DNA from: Sordaria brevicollis
Lineage: Eukaryota; Ascomycota; Sordariomycetes; Sordariales; Sordariaceae
Length of the DNA stretch: 64,000 bases
Direction: 5' to 3'
Assembly: GCA_033439795.1 (NCBI GenBank)
Contig: JAUTDP010000013.1
Coordinates: 1,240,001 to 1,304,000 of the forward strand
Both the position numbers and the translations under genes were made by a program. Within the stretch, counting starts at the first letter, position 1. Every line of letters starts with the position of its first letter. The notes below the pieces were generated by a model. The model was not told the origin of the DNA. It searched no databases and saw only the letters and a list, made by a program, of their open reading frames with translations. Positions 62,753-64,000 of this stretch are shown here, one piece after another.

Positions 62753-64000
62753 GTAAGATTCTTATTCCCTAGCTAAATTTATAGCGCTAATATAGTATAG
62801 GGTTTATCTCCGATTCTCCGTAGGATAAAACCGTAAACGTTAAACGCCCCGAATAAAAACCCCGGCTACAATTCCCAATGCGGACTTATCCGCGCCGTTT
62901 CTTCGGCGTTTTATAATCGTAGTATATACCTACCGCTAACGTAATTAATATCCATTTTATCCCTTTTATTTACCATTATATAAAAATATTAAACCGTTTT
63001 ACTTTCCTAATCCGCTATCCTATCCTTTTATTTATTACCACTTTCCGCTTTTTATTCCCCCGTTTATTTACTTTTCTAACCGCTATTAAACTTTTTAATT
63101 ATTAAATTTTCTTTTATTCTTTTTATCCTCTTTTTCCCCCTATAATAATTATATTTCTATTATAATTTATATTAACGTAAAGATTTCCCTCTTTTAAATA
63201 TAAAAACCCTTTATCCCCCGGGCCTTTTTAAACTTTTCCTTCCTTTAATAATAATAATAATTAATTCGAAATAATTATTCTCCGTTAAAAATGTATTAAA
63301 ACGCTCTATAAAATAATAAAAACCTCCGACGAAAATAAGGGCGAGAATTCGTCTCCCTTTCGCCCTCCTTTATTAACCCTTATATTTAATATAATTAATA
63401 TTAATATTAAAATTAATTTCGAATATATTATTAAACGCTTTATTAATAATAAATTTTTTTATATATTAGAGAAAGGGTAAATCCTCCTTCTATTACGTTT
63501 TATCTTTATATTAATTTTTTCGAAATTATATTTATATTCCTCCGTATTTTACTTATACCCTCTAATTAATTAAGGCCTTTTTTTCCTTCCTAACCGTCTT
63601 TAATTATAATATTTATATAAAAATTATCGTTAAATCGATTTATTATATCCCTAATTACCCGAATAAATTACTATTTTTTATATTATTAACGTTTCCTACT
63701 CTAATTCGTCTTTAAATAAATTCAATTAAATTATTTAATATATTTTAATAATTTTATATTATATAATCGATATATTTCGCGGCTTCTATAATTTCCGTAA
63801 TACCTTTTAAGAAAAGGTTATTAATAAAAACCCGATTAATAGCGAATTTTACGACTATTTTATCCGCCTCTATATCGTCGCTAAGGAATTTACCGGCGCA
63901 ATTCGCTTTCGCCTTATTAATAACGGCTTTATTAATATCCTAAAATAATTTATTCGCTATAAAAAATAATCGGTTAATAATTACCTTTAAAAGGGCTATT
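62753..64000 (-). mobile_element. LINE copy D, 3' part, runs off the window
   Basis: The family 3' terminus in inverted orientation ('aagtaagattcttattccct') starts at 62753. The following 1.25 kb aligns with 8540-9790 and 37340-38590. It inserted into the 3' UTR of copy B in the opposite direction. Its 5' part and target duplication lie beyond position 64000. Confidence 0.86.

Overview
This window looks like an AT-rich, repeat-induced point mutation (RIP) compartment of a filamentous ascomycete (Pezizomycotina) genome. I see no intact host gene, rRNA, functional tRNA or CRISPR array. CpA and TpG are very rare almost everywhere and TpA is in excess, while CpG survives. That is the mark of RIP acting at CpA. 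Where a transposon protein can still be read, its stops are almost all TAA or TAG, as expected from CAA and CAG codons. Nearly all of the 64 kb is nested dead transposons. These judgements come from reading by eye; no index or database search was run.

Layout. 1-2138: 3' part of a Tad1/I-like LINE (+). 2139-6934: a Ty3/gypsy element on the minus strand, cut off at the LINE. 6935-7636: a fragment of a large DNA-transposon transposase. 7637-8540: a long (ATT)n tract, a lightly mutated short repeat and an (AAT)n tract. 8537-32062: one LINE copy (minus sense), split at 10580/27142 by a gypsy element (10581-27141, 204-bp LTRs, 5-bp target duplication). That element is itself split by a second gypsy element (12933-21622, two 319-bp LTRs, 5-bp target duplication). 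32073-33078: a tRNA-derived SINE-like unit and an inverted copy of the short repeat. 33079-34644: a Gag fragment. 34645-35631: a LINE 3' fragment.

From about 35632 to 62752 there is one long LINE copy (+). It is interrupted by an opposite-strand LINE copy (37338-40050, 12-bp target duplication) and by a DNA transposon of about 16.9 kb (44642-61526). A further LINE copy (62753-64000, minus sense) truncates it at the right edge.

The most interesting object is the 16.9-kb DNA transposon. It has short imperfect terminal inverted repeats, subterminal 'aaccgt' motifs, a 2-3-bp target duplication and a long degenerate transposase of CACTA/Plavaka (CMC) or KDZ type on the plus strand (about 55.3-60.9 kb). 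It also carries a second long, divergently oriented reading frame (50352-53480, minus) that I do not recognise. A second unexpected item is a possible two-exon reading frame on the plus strand (11198-12116) inside the outer gypsy element, antisense to its pol gene, with an in-frame 55-bp intron.

Functionally these elements are separate: the LINEs would move by target-primed reverse transcription, the gypsy elements by LTR reverse transcription and integrase, the large element by cut-and-paste. All seem inactivated by RIP. The layout suggests a gene-free AT isochore, a pericentromere or a subtelomere; the window alone does not decide which.
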